Source of the DNA: Ventricola sp051883735
GTDB taxonomy: Bacteria; Bacillota; Clostridia; Christensenellales; Aristaeellaceae
Assembly: GCA_051883735.1 (NCBI GenBank)
Contig: JBJEUH010000019.1
Coordinates: 1 to 40,024 of the forward strand
Direction: 5' to 3'
Length of the DNA stretch: 40,024 nt
This document shows, piece after piece, positions 15,835-24,366 of the stretch (the first letter of the stretch is position 1; each line of letters opens with the position of its first letter). Below the pieces are notes generated by a model, which was given only the letters and a program-made list of their open reading frames with translations, was not told the DNA's origin and did no database searches. The translations under genes and the position numbers were made by a program.

Positions 15835-16377
15835 TCACCGCTTTTCCTTCACCCAGGCGCGCAGGGACGCAAACATCGCGTCCTCGCCCTCGTCGCGCAG
15901 CTGTGTGAGAAAGCGCGTCAGCAGCGCAAGCGTCTCCGGGTGCATCTTGTCGCGCATGCTGCCGCGCGTCAGGTACTCCAGCGGCGCGCCGTCCGTATAC
16001 GCCGCGCCCCTGTAGATCTTGCTGGCCGCCATGCGGTCGCACAGCATTTCGGCCAGATACCTGCGCGGCATCGGCACGGCGGCGTAGCCGCCCTTTTCCA
16101 CGCTGAAATCCGTCCAGTATTCCCAATGGTGGCGGTTGCGGCCCTTGTGGTGCATCCAGGCCTGCGAGCAGCCGTTTGTGCGGCGCTCGTCCTCCGTGGG
16201 CGAATGCGTGCCGTCGTAAAAGCGCACGCCCGGGATGAACTCCGTCGGGCTGTACTTGGACAGGTCGTGTCCAAGCCCCTGGAGGAGAATCCCCGCTCTG
16301 GCGCAGTGCGCGATCACCTTGTGCCGGTGGCGCGTGACGGTGGACAGATGTCCCCAAAACCTCTGCAATCCGTTCAT
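15835..16377 (-). CDS. DUF5662 family protein
   Basis: The 180 residues match what I know of the DUF5662 family: HRHKVIAHCARAG near the N-terminus, GHDLSKYSPTEF, and the His-rich segment AWMHHKGRNRHHWEYW. These conserved His and Asp residues look like a metal site of the HD-hydrolase kind, but the activity is not known. The ATG follows the mnmA TAA with no base between them, so translation is coupled. The Shine-Dalgarno (GTGGGA) is weak. It is followed 53 bases later by the NlpC/P60 gene. Confidence 0.85.
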   Translation of the reverse strand: MNGLQRFWGHLSTVTRHRHKVIAHCARAGILLQGLGHDLSKYSPTEFIPGVRFYDGTHSPTEDERRTNGCSQAWMHHKGRNRHHWEYWTDFSVEKGGYAAVPMPRRYLAEMLCDRMAASKIYRGAAYTDGAPLEYLTRGSMRDKMHPETLALLTRFLTQLRDEGEDAMFASLRAWVKEKR

Positions 16378-17481
16378 TTATCCCACCTGCCCCGCGTCGA
16401 GCACCGCTTCGCACACCGCGCCGCCCAGGCAGACTGCGCCCTGATAGAGCACCATGCTCTGCCCCGGCGTGACCGCGCGCTGTCTGTCCCTGGCCGTCAC
16501 CTGCAGCCTGCCGCCTTCGAGCACCCGCACGTGCACCTGCTGATCCGGCTGCCGGTAGCGGTACTTGCAGGTGCAGTCAAATTCCATCGCCGGCGGCTCG
16601 CCCGCGATCCACGTCGCTTCCTCGCCCAGCGCGTTTTTGCTGTAAAGCAGCGGGTGATCCGCGCTGCGGGTGACGATCAGCCGGTTGCCCTCCATGTCCT
16701 TGGCCAGCACAAACCAGCGCCCGCCGTCCGTTTCGCCGTCCACGCCGCCGATGCCCAGCCCCCGGCGCTGGCCGAGCGTGTAGTACATCAGCCCGTCGTG
16801 CTGTCCGACCACGCGTCCCTCCGGCGTCACCATGTCGCCCGGCTGCGCCGGCAGAAACTGCTTGAGGAAGGGCTTGAAGCGCCGCTCGCCGATGAAGCAC
16901 ACGCCGGTCGAGTCCTTCTTGAGCGACGTGACCAGCCCCGCATCCCGGGCGATCTCGCGCACCTGCGCCTTGGTCAGCCCGCCGACCGGGAACATCGCCC
17001 TGCAAAGCGCCTTCTGCCCCAGCATGTAGAGGAAGTAGCTCTGATCCTTGTTCGCGTCCAGGCCGCGCAGCAGCTGCACGCGTCCGTCCGCCGCCGTGCT
17101 CAGGTTGCAAAAGTGGCCGGTCGCCAGCCTGTCCGCGCCCAGCTCCATCGCGAAGTCGAGGAAGGCCTTGAACTTGATCTCCCGGTTGCACAGCACGTCG
17201 GGGTTGGGCGTGCGCCCGCGGCGGTACTCGTCAAGGAAGTAGGAAAACACGCGGTCATAGTATGCCTTCGCGAAGTTGACCGCGTAGTACGGGATGTCGA
17301 TCCTCTCGCACACCTCGCGCACGTCGGCCCAGTCCGCCTCGCTGGTGCACACGCCGTTGTCGTCCTTCTCCTCCCAGTTCTTCATGAACACGCCGATGAC
17401 CTCGTGACCCTGCCGCTTGAGCAGCAGCGCCGCCACCGACGAGTCCACGCCGCCGGACATGCCGACTACGATTCTTGCCAT
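16378..17481 (-). CDS. mnmA: tRNA-specific 2-thiouridylase MnmA
   Basis: MnmA puts sulfur on U34 of the Lys, Glu and Gln tRNAs. The 367 residues carry the ATP PP-loop SGGVDSS at 9-15, the first catalytic cysteine in PNPDVLCNREIKF, and the second in STGVCFIGERRF, plus YYTLGQRRGLGIGG. All key residues are present. The ATG at 17481 has GGAGG 4 bases upstream. The gene begins 17 bases after the stop of the HAD-Tmk gene and abuts the DUF5662 gene. The sulfur donor (a cysteine desulfurase) is not in this window. Confidence 0.96.
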   Translation of the reverse strand: MARIVVGMSGGVDSSVAALLLKRQGHEVIGVFMKNWEEKDDNGVCTSEADWADVREVCERIDIPYYAVNFAKAYYDRVFSYFLDEYRRGRTPNPDVLCNREIKFKAFLDFAMELGADRLATGHFCNLSTAADGRVQLLRGLDANKDQSYFLYMLGQKALCRAMFPVGGLTKAQVREIARDAGLVTSLKKDSTGVCFIGERRFKPFLKQFLPAQPGDMVTPEGRVVGQHDGLMYYTLGQRRGLGIGGVDGETDGGRWFVLAKDMEGNRLIVTRSADHPLLYSKNALGEEATWIAGEPPAMEFDCTCKYRYRQPDQQVHVRVLEGGRLQVTARDRQRAVTPGQSMVLYQGAVCLGGAVCEAVLDAGQVG

Positions 17482-17498
17482 GTTTCCTCCGTCACAAA

Positions 17499-18773
17499 TC
17501 ATGTGTTCAGCCGCGCATCGACGGCTGCCAGCATGTCGCGCGTCACATCCTCAATGGGCTGCGATGCGTCCACCACGGCCACGCGCGCCATGCCCTCCCG
17601 GCCAAAAAGCGCCTCGTACGCCCGGTACGTCCGCTCGAAGAAGCTGCTCCTTTCGCGCTCCAGCCTGTCCGGCTCGGAGGCGCTCAGCCTGCGGGACAGC
17701 GCTTTTTCCGGCGGCATGCGCAGGTATACCGTCACATCCGGCAGCGTGTCCCCCACGGCCAGACGGTTGAGCGCGGCGACCTCGTCGCTGCCCAGCGCCC
17801 TGCCGCCGCCCTGATAGGCGATCGAGGAGTCCACAAACCGGTCGCAGACGACGGCCCTGCCCGCGGCAAGCGCCGGGCGGATCAGCGCGCGCACGTTCTG
17901 CGCGCGGGCCGCGGCGTAGAGATATGCCTCCGTCTCGTCAAACATCCCCTTGTTTTCCGGGTCCAGCACCAGCTCGCGGATCTTCTCCGCGATCGCGTCG
18001 CCGCCCGGCTCGCGCGTGCGCTGCACCTGCCAGCCCAGCTGCTCAAGGTGCTCGGCCAGCGCGTTCAGCTGCGTCGTCTTGCCGCAGCCGTCCATGCCCT
18101 CCATCGAGAGGAACACGCCCCGCGCGCGCGGCGCGCCGCCAAGCAGCAGGTCCGTCAGCTCCTCCACCGACTGCACGATGTGCGTTGCCCCGGCGCGCTC
18201 AAGCTCCCCGCGCGTGCCGTAGCCGTAGCACACGCCGATGGTGTCGATGCCGTTCGCTCTGCCGCCGTCGATGTCATAGCAGCGGTCGCCGACCATCACC
18301 GGCACGCCGCCCAGCTGTGCGGCGGCCTTTTTGACGATGTCCGCCTTGCTCTCGTGCTTGACGGCGAAATCCGGGCCGACCAGCGCGTCCAGATACGGCG
18401 CAAAGCCGAATTTCTTCGCGATCCGCTCGGCAAAGACCTGCGGCTTCGCGGTCGCCATGGCGATTTTCGCGCCGCTCAGCTTCAGGCTGCGCAGAAGCAG
18501 CGGAATGCCGGCATAGACCTCGTTCTCCGCCCAGCCGACCGTGGAGAAGCGCTCGCGGTAATATGTCACCGCCTGATCCGCCTGCTCGTCCGTCATGCCG
18601 CAGACGCGCTTGAACGACGAGAACAGCGGCGGCCCGATGAACGCCTTGAACTGCTCGAGGGAATAGCCGGTAAAGCCCAGCTTTTCCGCAGCGTACAGCG
18701 CCGAGCGGGTGATGCCCTTCTCGCTGCGCGTCAGCGTGCCGTCCAGATCAAACAGGATCGTCGTATACTTCAT
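17499..18773 (-). CDS. tmk: Fusion: HAD-family phosphatase and thymidylate kinase
   Basis: One open frame of 424 residues encodes two enzymes. Residues 1-211 are a phosphoglycolate phosphatase/PpaX-like HAD domain: nucleophile motif LFDLDGTL, motif II MATAKP, and the acidic motif GDRCYDIDG. After a short linker (about 212-218), residues 219-424 are a complete dTMP kinase: P-loop GMDGCGKTT at 226-234, TREPGG at 253-258, DRFVDSS at 311-317, and a basic lid (RLSASEPDRLERER). Thymidylate kinase is essential for dTTP synthesis and is usually a separate protein of about 210 residues, which is what the second half is. There is no stop or frameshift between the halves. The start follows the upstream stop by 4 bases. 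The HAD half could hydrolyse a nucleotide or clear a toxic phosphate; this is not known. Confidence 0.93.
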   Translation of the reverse strand: MKYTTILFDLDGTLTRSEKGITRSALYAAEKLGFTGYSLEQFKAFIGPPLFSSFKRVCGMTDEQADQAVTYYRERFSTVGWAENEVYAGIPLLLRSLKLSGAKIAMATAKPQVFAERIAKKFGFAPYLDALVGPDFAVKHESKADIVKKAAAQLGGVPVMVGDRCYDIDGGRANGIDTIGVCYGYGTRGELERAGATHIVQSVEELTDLLLGGAPRARGVFLSMEGMDGCGKTTQLNALAEHLEQLGWQVQRTREPGGDAIAEKIRELVLDPENKGMFDETEAYLYAAARAQNVRALIRPALAAGRAVVCDRFVDSSIAYQGGGRALGSDEVAALNRLAVGDTLPDVTVYLRMPPEKALSRRLSASEPDRLERERSSFFERTYRAYEALFGREGMARVAVVDASQPIEDVTRDMLAAVDARLNT

Positions 18774-18777
18774 GGTT

Positions 18778-19620
18778 TCATCCCTGCTTTCTGCGGCGGC
18801 GCGGCGCGTCCCCGGCCTGCGTGTCTTCGCCCGCAGTCTTCTCTTTCTTCTGCCCGGCCGCGCGCTTCGCCCGCTTTTCAGCCTTCTGGCCGGCGATTTC
18901 CTCGCGCGCCCAGGCGACGTCCTCCGGCTTCACCAGCGGATCGACGTACGGATACAGCGCGGGGAACGCGCGCTCCAGCGCCCGGGCATAGAGCGTGTGC
19001 ACGCGGCCGCGCGTCATCCGCTCGTCAAACCCGCAGCGCTCGCCAAGGCGCTGCGCCAGCGCATCCAGCATCTCCTGATCGGGCCGGAAGGTGCACGCGC
19101 AGCGGAGGCTTCCCTCGTCGTAGACCAGCACATGGCCGATCACGTCCTGCGCGCGCCCGCCCGCCAGCAGCCGCGCCAGGCGGCTGGAGAGCAGGCTGAC
19201 CCCAAACGCCGCGCGCACGCGCAGCACCGGTCGGGTGTCCGGATCGATGTGCGTCACCTGGCGGTAGGTCGTTTTGAGGTTCTCCGCCATGCGCACCTCG
19301 CGCAGGCTGACCACGCGCTCCAGCGGAATCTGCACCAGCGTGATCGTGCTGTCGCCCAGACGGCGCTCCAGCAGCAGCTCGCCCTCCTTGAGCGTGTAGA
19401 CGTAGCTGGCCACGGTGGAGCGCATGAAGGACACGAGCAGAAGAATTGCGTACACGTAGAACGCGATGTTGAGCAGGCCCGCGCCCGTCGCCGCGATCAG
19501 CAGATTGACGGCGATCTGTGCGATCGCCAGGCGCAGGAGAATGCCCGCGATGCGCAGCAGAAAGGATTTGCCCGACAAGGGCTTGGCAGCGCTGCGCTGC
19601 TGCAAAATGATACCCTGCAT
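18778..19620 (-). CDS. Membrane protein of unknown function with a basic tail
   Basis: The 280 residues begin with two membrane helices (about 22-65: LLRIAGILLRLAIAQIAVNL and the following hydrophobic stretch). Next is a beta-rich stretch (YVYTLKEGELLLERRLGD, ITLVQIPLERVVSL) that looks like a bacterial PH-type domain. The last 45 residues are strongly basic and low-complexity (KAEKRAKRAAGQKKEKT, PRRRRKQG). I recognise no family. It lies between the small acidic protein (20-base gap) and the HAD-Tmk fusion (4-base gap). The Shine-Dalgarno is distant and weak, so expression may depend on coupling. Confidence 0.75.
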   Translation of the reverse strand: MQGIILQQRSAAKPLSGKSFLLRIAGILLRLAIAQIAVNLLIAATGAGLLNIAFYVYAILLLVSFMRSTVASYVYTLKEGELLLERRLGDSTITLVQIPLERVVSLREVRMAENLKTTYRQVTHIDPDTRPVLRVRAAFGVSLLSSRLARLLAGGRAQDVIGHVLVYDEGSLRCACTFRPDQEMLDALAQRLGERCGFDERMTRGRVHTLYARALERAFPALYPYVDPLVKPEDVAWAREEIAGQKAEKRAKRAAGQKKEKTAGEDTQAGDAPRRRRKQG

Positions 19621-19640
19621 ATGCTTTTCTATCTCCGCCG

Positions 19641-19976
19641 TCAGTCCGCCAGTCCGCTCTCCTCAAGGAAGTCCGCCTGCGCACTCATGTAGCTGTCCAG
19701 CCGCTGCGCGAGCCGGTTCATTTCGTCCTCGTCCGCGATGCCCTCGCCCAGCGCATCCAGCAGCGCCTCAAACGCGTCGTCCTCGTCGTACTCGCCCTCG
19801 CCCATCAGGCCCTCTTCGTCGATCACGCGGGTTTCACGCATGTACGCCATGTCGGCCTCGATCGCGCGGCGGATGAAGCCCTCCAGCTCCTCCTGCGCCT
19901 CCCTGTGGCCCGCTTTGCGCATCGCTTTGGCAATGAACAGCACCGCCGCCTCCGCGTCGTATCCCTGCATCATCAT
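19641..19976 (-). CDS. Small acidic protein of unknown function
   Basis: The 111 residues are helical and highly acidic, with a central EEGLMGEGEYDEDDAFEALLDALGEG segment rich in Asp and Glu. There is no signal peptide or membrane helix. Three ATG codons in a row begin the gene; the first, at 19976, overlaps the pepF stop (ATGA) and has AGGAGG 7 bases upstream inside the end of pepF. The tight coupling supports a real gene. A role as a partner or regulator of a neighbour is possible but not shown. Confidence 0.75.
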   Translation of the reverse strand: MMMQGYDAEAAVLFIAKAMRKAGHREAQEELEGFIRRAIEADMAYMRETRVIDEEGLMGEGEYDEDDAFEALLDALGEGIADEDEMNRLAQRLDSYMSAQADFLEESGLAD

Positions 19977-21784
19977 GCGTCTTCCTCCTGGCTGAGCAGA
20001 CTGCGGTATTCCATGATCAGCTCGGCGAAGTAATCCAGCGCCTCGCACACCGGCTGCGGCGTGGACATGTCCACGCCCGCGACCTTCAGCTCCTCGATGG
20101 GCGGCATGCTCCCGCCAAGCGTGAGGAATTTGCGGTACGCCGCCACCCTGTCCGCGTCGCCGCTCAGCACGCCCCGCGCCAGCGCTACCGCCGCGCAGAA
20201 GCCTGTCGCGTACTTGTAGACATAGAACGGGCTGTAGAAATGCGGAATGCGCATCCACTCCTGCGCGACCTCGCGATCCACCTTGACCGCCTTGCCGTAG
20301 TACAGCTTGTTGAGCTCCAGATACATCTCGCAGAGGCTTTCCTTCGTCAGGCTCTGCCCCTCCTCGGCCATGCGGTGCGCCTTGTGCTCGAACTCGGCGA
20401 ACATCGTCTGGCGGAACACCGTCGTGCGGAAGTGCTCGAGCATGGAGCCGATCAGCGCGATCTGCGCTCTGCGGTCGCCCGCGTGCTTCTTCATCAGGTG
20501 CTCGTAGAGCAGGATCTCGTTGCAGGTCGAGGCGACCTCCGCCACGAAGATCGTGTACTCCGCCTTGGCAAACGGCTGCGCCTGATTGGAGTAATAGCTG
20601 TGCATCGCGTGGCCCATCTCGTGGCAGAGCGTGGAGAGGCCGTCGTACGTCTTTGTATGGTTGAGCAGCACATACGGCGTGGTTTTGTGCACAGAAGTGC
20701 TGTATGCGCCGCCGCGCTTGTTCTTCGTCTCGTACACGTCGATCCAGCGGTCAGCCAGCGCGCGGGAGGCGTCGGCGACATAGTCCCCGCCCAGCGGCTT
20801 CACCGACTCGAGGAACGTCTCAAACGCTTCGCCGACGTCCATCTTCACGTCAAAGCTGTCGCCCGTCTTCGCGTACAGGTCGTACATGTGCAGCTGGCTA
20901 AGGCCCAGCTGCTCCTTGCGGATGCGCAGGTACTCGCACAGGGTATCGATTCCGCCGTGCACCGCGTCGATCAGGCTGTCGTACACGCTCTCGTCGATCT
21001 CGTCGGGATACAGCGCCGCCTCGCGCGCGCTCCTGTAGCCGCGCACGGTGCTCTCAAAGATGTCCGCCTTCACCTGTCCGGCGTAGAGGCTGGCGATGGT
21101 GTTGCCCATTTTGCCGTAGCCGTTCATCACGCCCAGGTACGCGGCCTTGCGCACGGCGCGGTCCGGGCTCTCCAGGAAGGAGACCAGGCGCGCGTCGGTC
21201 AGCAGGGTCTTTTTGCCGTCCTCGCCTCGGGTCTTGCCCAGGTCGAGATCCGCGCCGCTGAGCATATCGTACGCGTTCTCCGGCACGCCGGACATCTCGG
21301 CGGCCATCGCCAGCAGCTGCTCCTCCCGCGGGGTCAGCGTGTGCGCCTTCATGCGCAGCACGCCCCGCAGGAACGCATCGTACGCGGCAAACGCCGGATC
21401 GGCGATCATGCCCGCGAGCTCGCCTTCCTCAATCGTGAGCAGCTCCGGCGTGAGGAACGCGGTCTTTGCGCCCACCTCGCTGCAGAGCGTCTGCGCGCGG
21501 CTGTTCATCGCCTGATAGCGGCCGACGGTCGTGTCCTCGTGCTGCTTCATCATCGCATAGCAGTAGACGTCGCCCATCTTCTCCATCAGCGCCATGTAGC
21601 GCTCAAGCGCCTGCCGCACCGAATCACGGCCGGCATGCAGCGTGCCTTGGCAGGCGGCAAACGCGTCCGCGTCCGCCTTCACGCTCTCAAAAGCCTGCTC
21701 CCAGGCCTCGTCGCTTTCGTAAATGCGCGTCAGATCCCAGGTGTACCGGGGATCGACCGTCGCGCGGGTGAGCTGATTGTCCAT
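19973..21784 (-). CDS. pepF: Oligoendopeptidase F
   Basis: This cytoplasmic M3 zinc metallopeptidase cleaves short peptides. The 603 residues match the family. The zinc motif is HEMGH at 388-392, followed downstream by the third ligand region (FVAEVASTCNE). The N-terminus (RYTWDLTRIYESDEAWE) is typical of PepF. The ATG at 21784 has AAAGGAAA 6 bases upstream, so an extension to 21853 through the repeat element is rejected. It heads the run of genes that ends with the NlpC/P60 hydrolase. Repeat copy B lies just upstream. Confidence 0.96.
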   Translation of the reverse strand: MDNQLTRATVDPRYTWDLTRIYESDEAWEQAFESVKADADAFAACQGTLHAGRDSVRQALERYMALMEKMGDVYCYAMMKQHEDTTVGRYQAMNSRAQTLCSEVGAKTAFLTPELLTIEEGELAGMIADPAFAAYDAFLRGVLRMKAHTLTPREEQLLAMAAEMSGVPENAYDMLSGADLDLGKTRGEDGKKTLLTDARLVSFLESPDRAVRKAAYLGVMNGYGKMGNTIASLYAGQVKADIFESTVRGYRSAREAALYPDEIDESVYDSLIDAVHGGIDTLCEYLRIRKEQLGLSQLHMYDLYAKTGDSFDVKMDVGEAFETFLESVKPLGGDYVADASRALADRWIDVYETKNKRGGAYSTSVHKTTPYVLLNHTKTYDGLSTLCHEMGHAMHSYYSNQAQPFAKAEYTIFVAEVASTCNEILLYEHLMKKHAGDRRAQIALIGSMLEHFRTTVFRQTMFAEFEHKAHRMAEEGQSLTKESLCEMYLELNKLYYGKAVKVDREVAQEWMRIPHFYSPFYVYKYATGFCAAVALARGVLSGDADRVAAYRKFLTLGGSMPPIEELKVAGVDMSTPQPVCEALDYFAELIMEYRSLLSQEEDA

Positions 21785-21811
21785 GTTGTCTTTCCTTTCT
21801 GCAGAAAAAGG

Positions 21812-21895
21812 ACGATGGGGCTGCCGCCCCATTCCCCGCCTGAGGGCTTTCATCCCTCAGACTCCCTTCTCCGCTTCGCGCATACTAAAGCGAGT
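21812..21895. repeat. Dispersed intergenic hairpin repeat, copy B
   Basis: The stem-loops are 21815-21832 and 21840-21860 (7-bp stem CTGAGGG/CCCTCAG), followed by CGCTTCGCG. Compared with copies A and C, the second stem differs in sequence but keeps its pairing. It lies directly after the UPF0210 stop at 21899 on the minus strand. Confidence 0.75.
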
Positions 21896-21898
21896 TTG

Positions 21899-23254
21899 TC
21901 AGTTCTTGAGGCTCTGCAGCGGCGCGGGGATGCGGCCGCCGCGGGCGATGAACTGCTCGGCGGAGTACGGGCTCACGCGCATGATCGGCGCGCGGCCGAA
22001 CAGGCCGCCGAACTCGACCTCGTCGCCCACGTCCTTGCCCGGGGCCGGGATGATGCGCACGGCGGTCGTCTTGTTGTTGACCATGCCGATGGCCGCCTCG
22101 TCCGCGATGATGGCCGCGATCGTGCTCGCCGGGGTATGGCCCGGCACGGCGATCATGTCAAGGCCCACGGAGCACACGCAGGTCATCGCCTCGAGCTTTT
22201 CAAGGCTCAGCGCGCCGCGCGCCGCCGCATTGATCATGCCGATGTCCTCGGACACCGGGATGAACGCGCCGGACAGGCCGCCGACGTGGCTGGACGCCAT
22301 GACGCCGCCCTTCTTCACCGCGTCGTTGAGCAGCGCGAGCGCCGCCGTGGTGCCGTGGCAGCCGCAGACCTCCAGGCCCATCTCCTCCAGGATGTGCGCC
22401 ACGGAGTCGCCCATCGCCGGGGTCGGCGCGAGGGACAGATCGACGATGCCGAACGGCACGCCCAGCCGGGCGGACGCCTCGCGGGCGATCAGCTGGCCCA
22501 CGCGCGTGATCTTGAACGCCGTCTTCTTGATGGTCTCGGCCACCACGTCAAACGGCTGATCCTTCGCTTCCTTTTCCAGCGCGTGCTTGACCACGCCCGG
22601 GCCGGAGATGCCCACGTTGATGCAGCAGTCGCCCTCGCCCGGGCCATGGAACGCGCCGGCCATGAAGGGGTTGTCCTCCACAGCATTGGCAAAGACGACC
22701 AGCTTCATGCAGCCGGAGGCGTCGGTGTCCTTCGTCGCCTCGGCGATGTCCTTGATCGCCTGGCCGCACAGGCGCACCGCGTCCATGTCGATGCCCGCGC
22801 GGGTGGAGGCCACGTTCACGGAGGAGCACACGCGCTCGGTCGTGGAGAGCGCCTCCGGCAGCGACGCGATCAGCGCGCGGTCAGAGCGGGTCATGCCCTT
22901 CTGCACCAGCGCGGTGTAGCCGCCGATGTAGTTGACGCCGGTCTCCTTCGCCGCCGCGTCCATCGCGCGCGCCACGACGACGGGATCGCCGCAGCTGGCG
23001 GCCACCAGGCTGGCCGGGGTCACGGAGATGCGCTTGTTGACGATCGGGATGCCGAACTCGCGCTCCAGCTCCTCGCCGGTTCTGACCAGGTGCTCGGCCT
23101 GCCGGGTGATGCGGTCATAGACGTTATGGTAGAGCGTGTCCTTGTCCGGATGGCAGCACTCGTAGAGCGAAATGCCCATCGTGATCGTGCGGATGTCGAG
23201 CTTCTCCTCGGTAATCATCCGAACGGTCTGAAGAATCTCAGAAGTGTTGATCAT
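21899..23254 (-). CDS. UPF0210 family protein (PFL family, DUF711)
   Basis: The 451 residues match the UPF0210 family, which is related in fold to pyruvate formate-lyase-like proteins but has no proven reaction. Typical segments are ITEEKLDIRTITMGISLYEC, NKRISVTPASLVAAS, the central VFANAVEDNPFMAGAFHGPG and CGCHGTTAALALLNDAVKKGG. It follows the ACT-domain protein by 14 bases. This two-gene order is widely conserved in Firmicutes, so the ACT protein probably regulates this one. The ATG has GGAGGGG upstream. Repeat copy B lies downstream. Confidence 0.93.
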   Translation of the reverse strand: MINTSEILQTVRMITEEKLDIRTITMGISLYECCHPDKDTLYHNVYDRITRQAEHLVRTGEELEREFGIPIVNKRISVTPASLVAASCGDPVVVARAMDAAAKETGVNYIGGYTALVQKGMTRSDRALIASLPEALSTTERVCSSVNVASTRAGIDMDAVRLCGQAIKDIAEATKDTDASGCMKLVVFANAVEDNPFMAGAFHGPGEGDCCINVGISGPGVVKHALEKEAKDQPFDVVAETIKKTAFKITRVGQLIAREASARLGVPFGIVDLSLAPTPAMGDSVAHILEEMGLEVCGCHGTTAALALLNDAVKKGGVMASSHVGGLSGAFIPVSEDIGMINAAARGALSLEKLEAMTCVCSVGLDMIAVPGHTPASTIAAIIADEAAIGMVNNKTTAVRIIPAPGKDVGDEVEFGGLFGRAPIMRVSPYSAEQFIARGGRIPAPLQSLKN

Positions 23255-23268
23255 CGTGCCCCTCCGAA

Positions 23269-23544
23269 TCAGATTCTGTGCATCGCGTCGAAGATTTCGC
23301 TGCGCTGGATGCGGATCTGCAGGCCCAGCTCGCCGCCCAGCGCCTCCAGCTCGTCCGAGAGCTGCGCGAAGCGGGAGAGCGAGATATCCACGATCATGAT
23401 CATGTTGAACATGCCGGAGAGAACGGTCTGGGAGATGTCCAGGATGTTTGCCTCGTGATGCGCGAGCGCCGCGCTCACGCGGGCGATGATGCCGATGGTA
23501 TCGTTGCCCACGACGGTGACAACGGCGGTATTCTTCTTTTCCAT
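23269..23544 (-). CDS. ACT domain protein (UPF0237 family)
   Basis: The 91 residues form a single ACT domain (AVVTVVGNDTIGIIARVSAALA, ANILDISQTVLSGMFNMIMIVD), a small-molecule binding fold that often senses amino acids. The ATG at 23544 has GGAGG 5 bases upstream; a TTG 12 bases earlier would overlap that site. It is paired with the UPF0210 gene in the usual order. The 102 bases between it and the HAD gene upstream hold no clear promoter or terminator that I can see. Confidence 0.93.
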   Translation of the reverse strand: MEKKNTAVVTVVGNDTIGIIARVSAALAHHEANILDISQTVLSGMFNMIMIVDISLSRFAQLSDELEALGGELGLQIRIQRSEIFDAMHRI

Positions 23545-23646
23545 AGTGTCCTCCAAAGACTTTGTGATGTCAATCTTTCCGCAAGGCTCCGGCCTCTGGC
23601 ACAGAGCAGCAAGATGTTCACGGTTGCGTCGGTCATGCCGGTTTTT

Positions 23647-24354
23647 TCAGATTTCCTCGATCACGCGCAGGCAGGCCAGCGTCACCTGCCGCGCCGTGTC
23701 GCACAGCGCGTCCGCGCCGGAGAGCTCCTCGCGCGTCCCCATGCCGAACGTCACGCCCACGGCGTAAGCGCCGGCCGCGCGCGCATTGTCGATGTCCGTG
23801 CGGCGGTCGCCCACGACGATCACGCGCCGCGCGCCGAGCTCGCGTTCCCACATGCCGATGCGCATCGCCTTGCTCACGCCGCTGGCAAAGCCCGCGCTGC
23901 GCCCGATGTACGGCGCAAAGCCGTAGTGCTCGATGCACGCCTCACAGTATGCCGCCGCGCCGTTGGTGAGGATCGCCAGGTGCGCGCGCTGCGAAAGGTC
24001 CGCGAGCATCTCGTGCACGCCGGGATACACCTTGCCGACGGTGCGCACCAGCTCCACCTCGATCTCGTCGATCAGGCGGTCGTACATCGCTCGCCGCTCG
24101 GGGCCGATGCCCATGATCCGGCAGACCTCGTCCGCGCTGGGGCCGTTGAAGGAGTCCGCCAGCTCGTCGCTGATCTCGCCGCAGCCCATCGCGCTGAAGA
24201 CGCGCTTGAAGAGCATGCGGCCCAGCTCGGCGCTGTCCGTCAGCGTGCCGTCCAGGTCAAAGACGATCAGCACCGGCCTTTTCGCCGCCAGCACGCCGGC
24301 CCCGCAGGCCCCGCAGGCGTCCGCCGTCTGCGCGCCAAAGAGCGCTGTGTTCAT
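23647..24354 (-). CDS. HAD-family hydrolase (phosphoglycolate phosphatase-like)
   Basis: The 235 residues are a complete HAD phosphatase of the Gph/PpaX type: VFDLDGTLTDS with the nucleophilic aspartate, the cap helices, ILTNGAAA as motif II, and VVGDRRTDIDNARAAG as the acidic motif. About 27 extra residues precede the domain and contain CGACGAG. The ATG at 24354, behind GGAGG with a 5-base spacer, supports that extension. It begins 12 bases after the fbp stop. The substrate could be phosphoglycolate, pyrophosphate or a sugar phosphate; being next to fbp does not decide it. It is a second HAD of the same type as the one fused to Tmk. Confidence 0.9.
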   Translation of the reverse strand: MNTALFGAQTADACGACGAGVLAAKRPVLIVFDLDGTLTDSAELGRMLFKRVFSAMGCGEISDELADSFNGPSADEVCRIMGIGPERRAMYDRLIDEIEVELVRTVGKVYPGVHEMLADLSQRAHLAILTNGAAAYCEACIEHYGFAPYIGRSAGFASGVSKAMRIGMWERELGARRVIVVGDRRTDIDNARAAGAYAVGVTFGMGTREELSGADALCDTARQVTLACLRVIEEI

Positions 24355-24366
24355 AGGAACCTCCGA

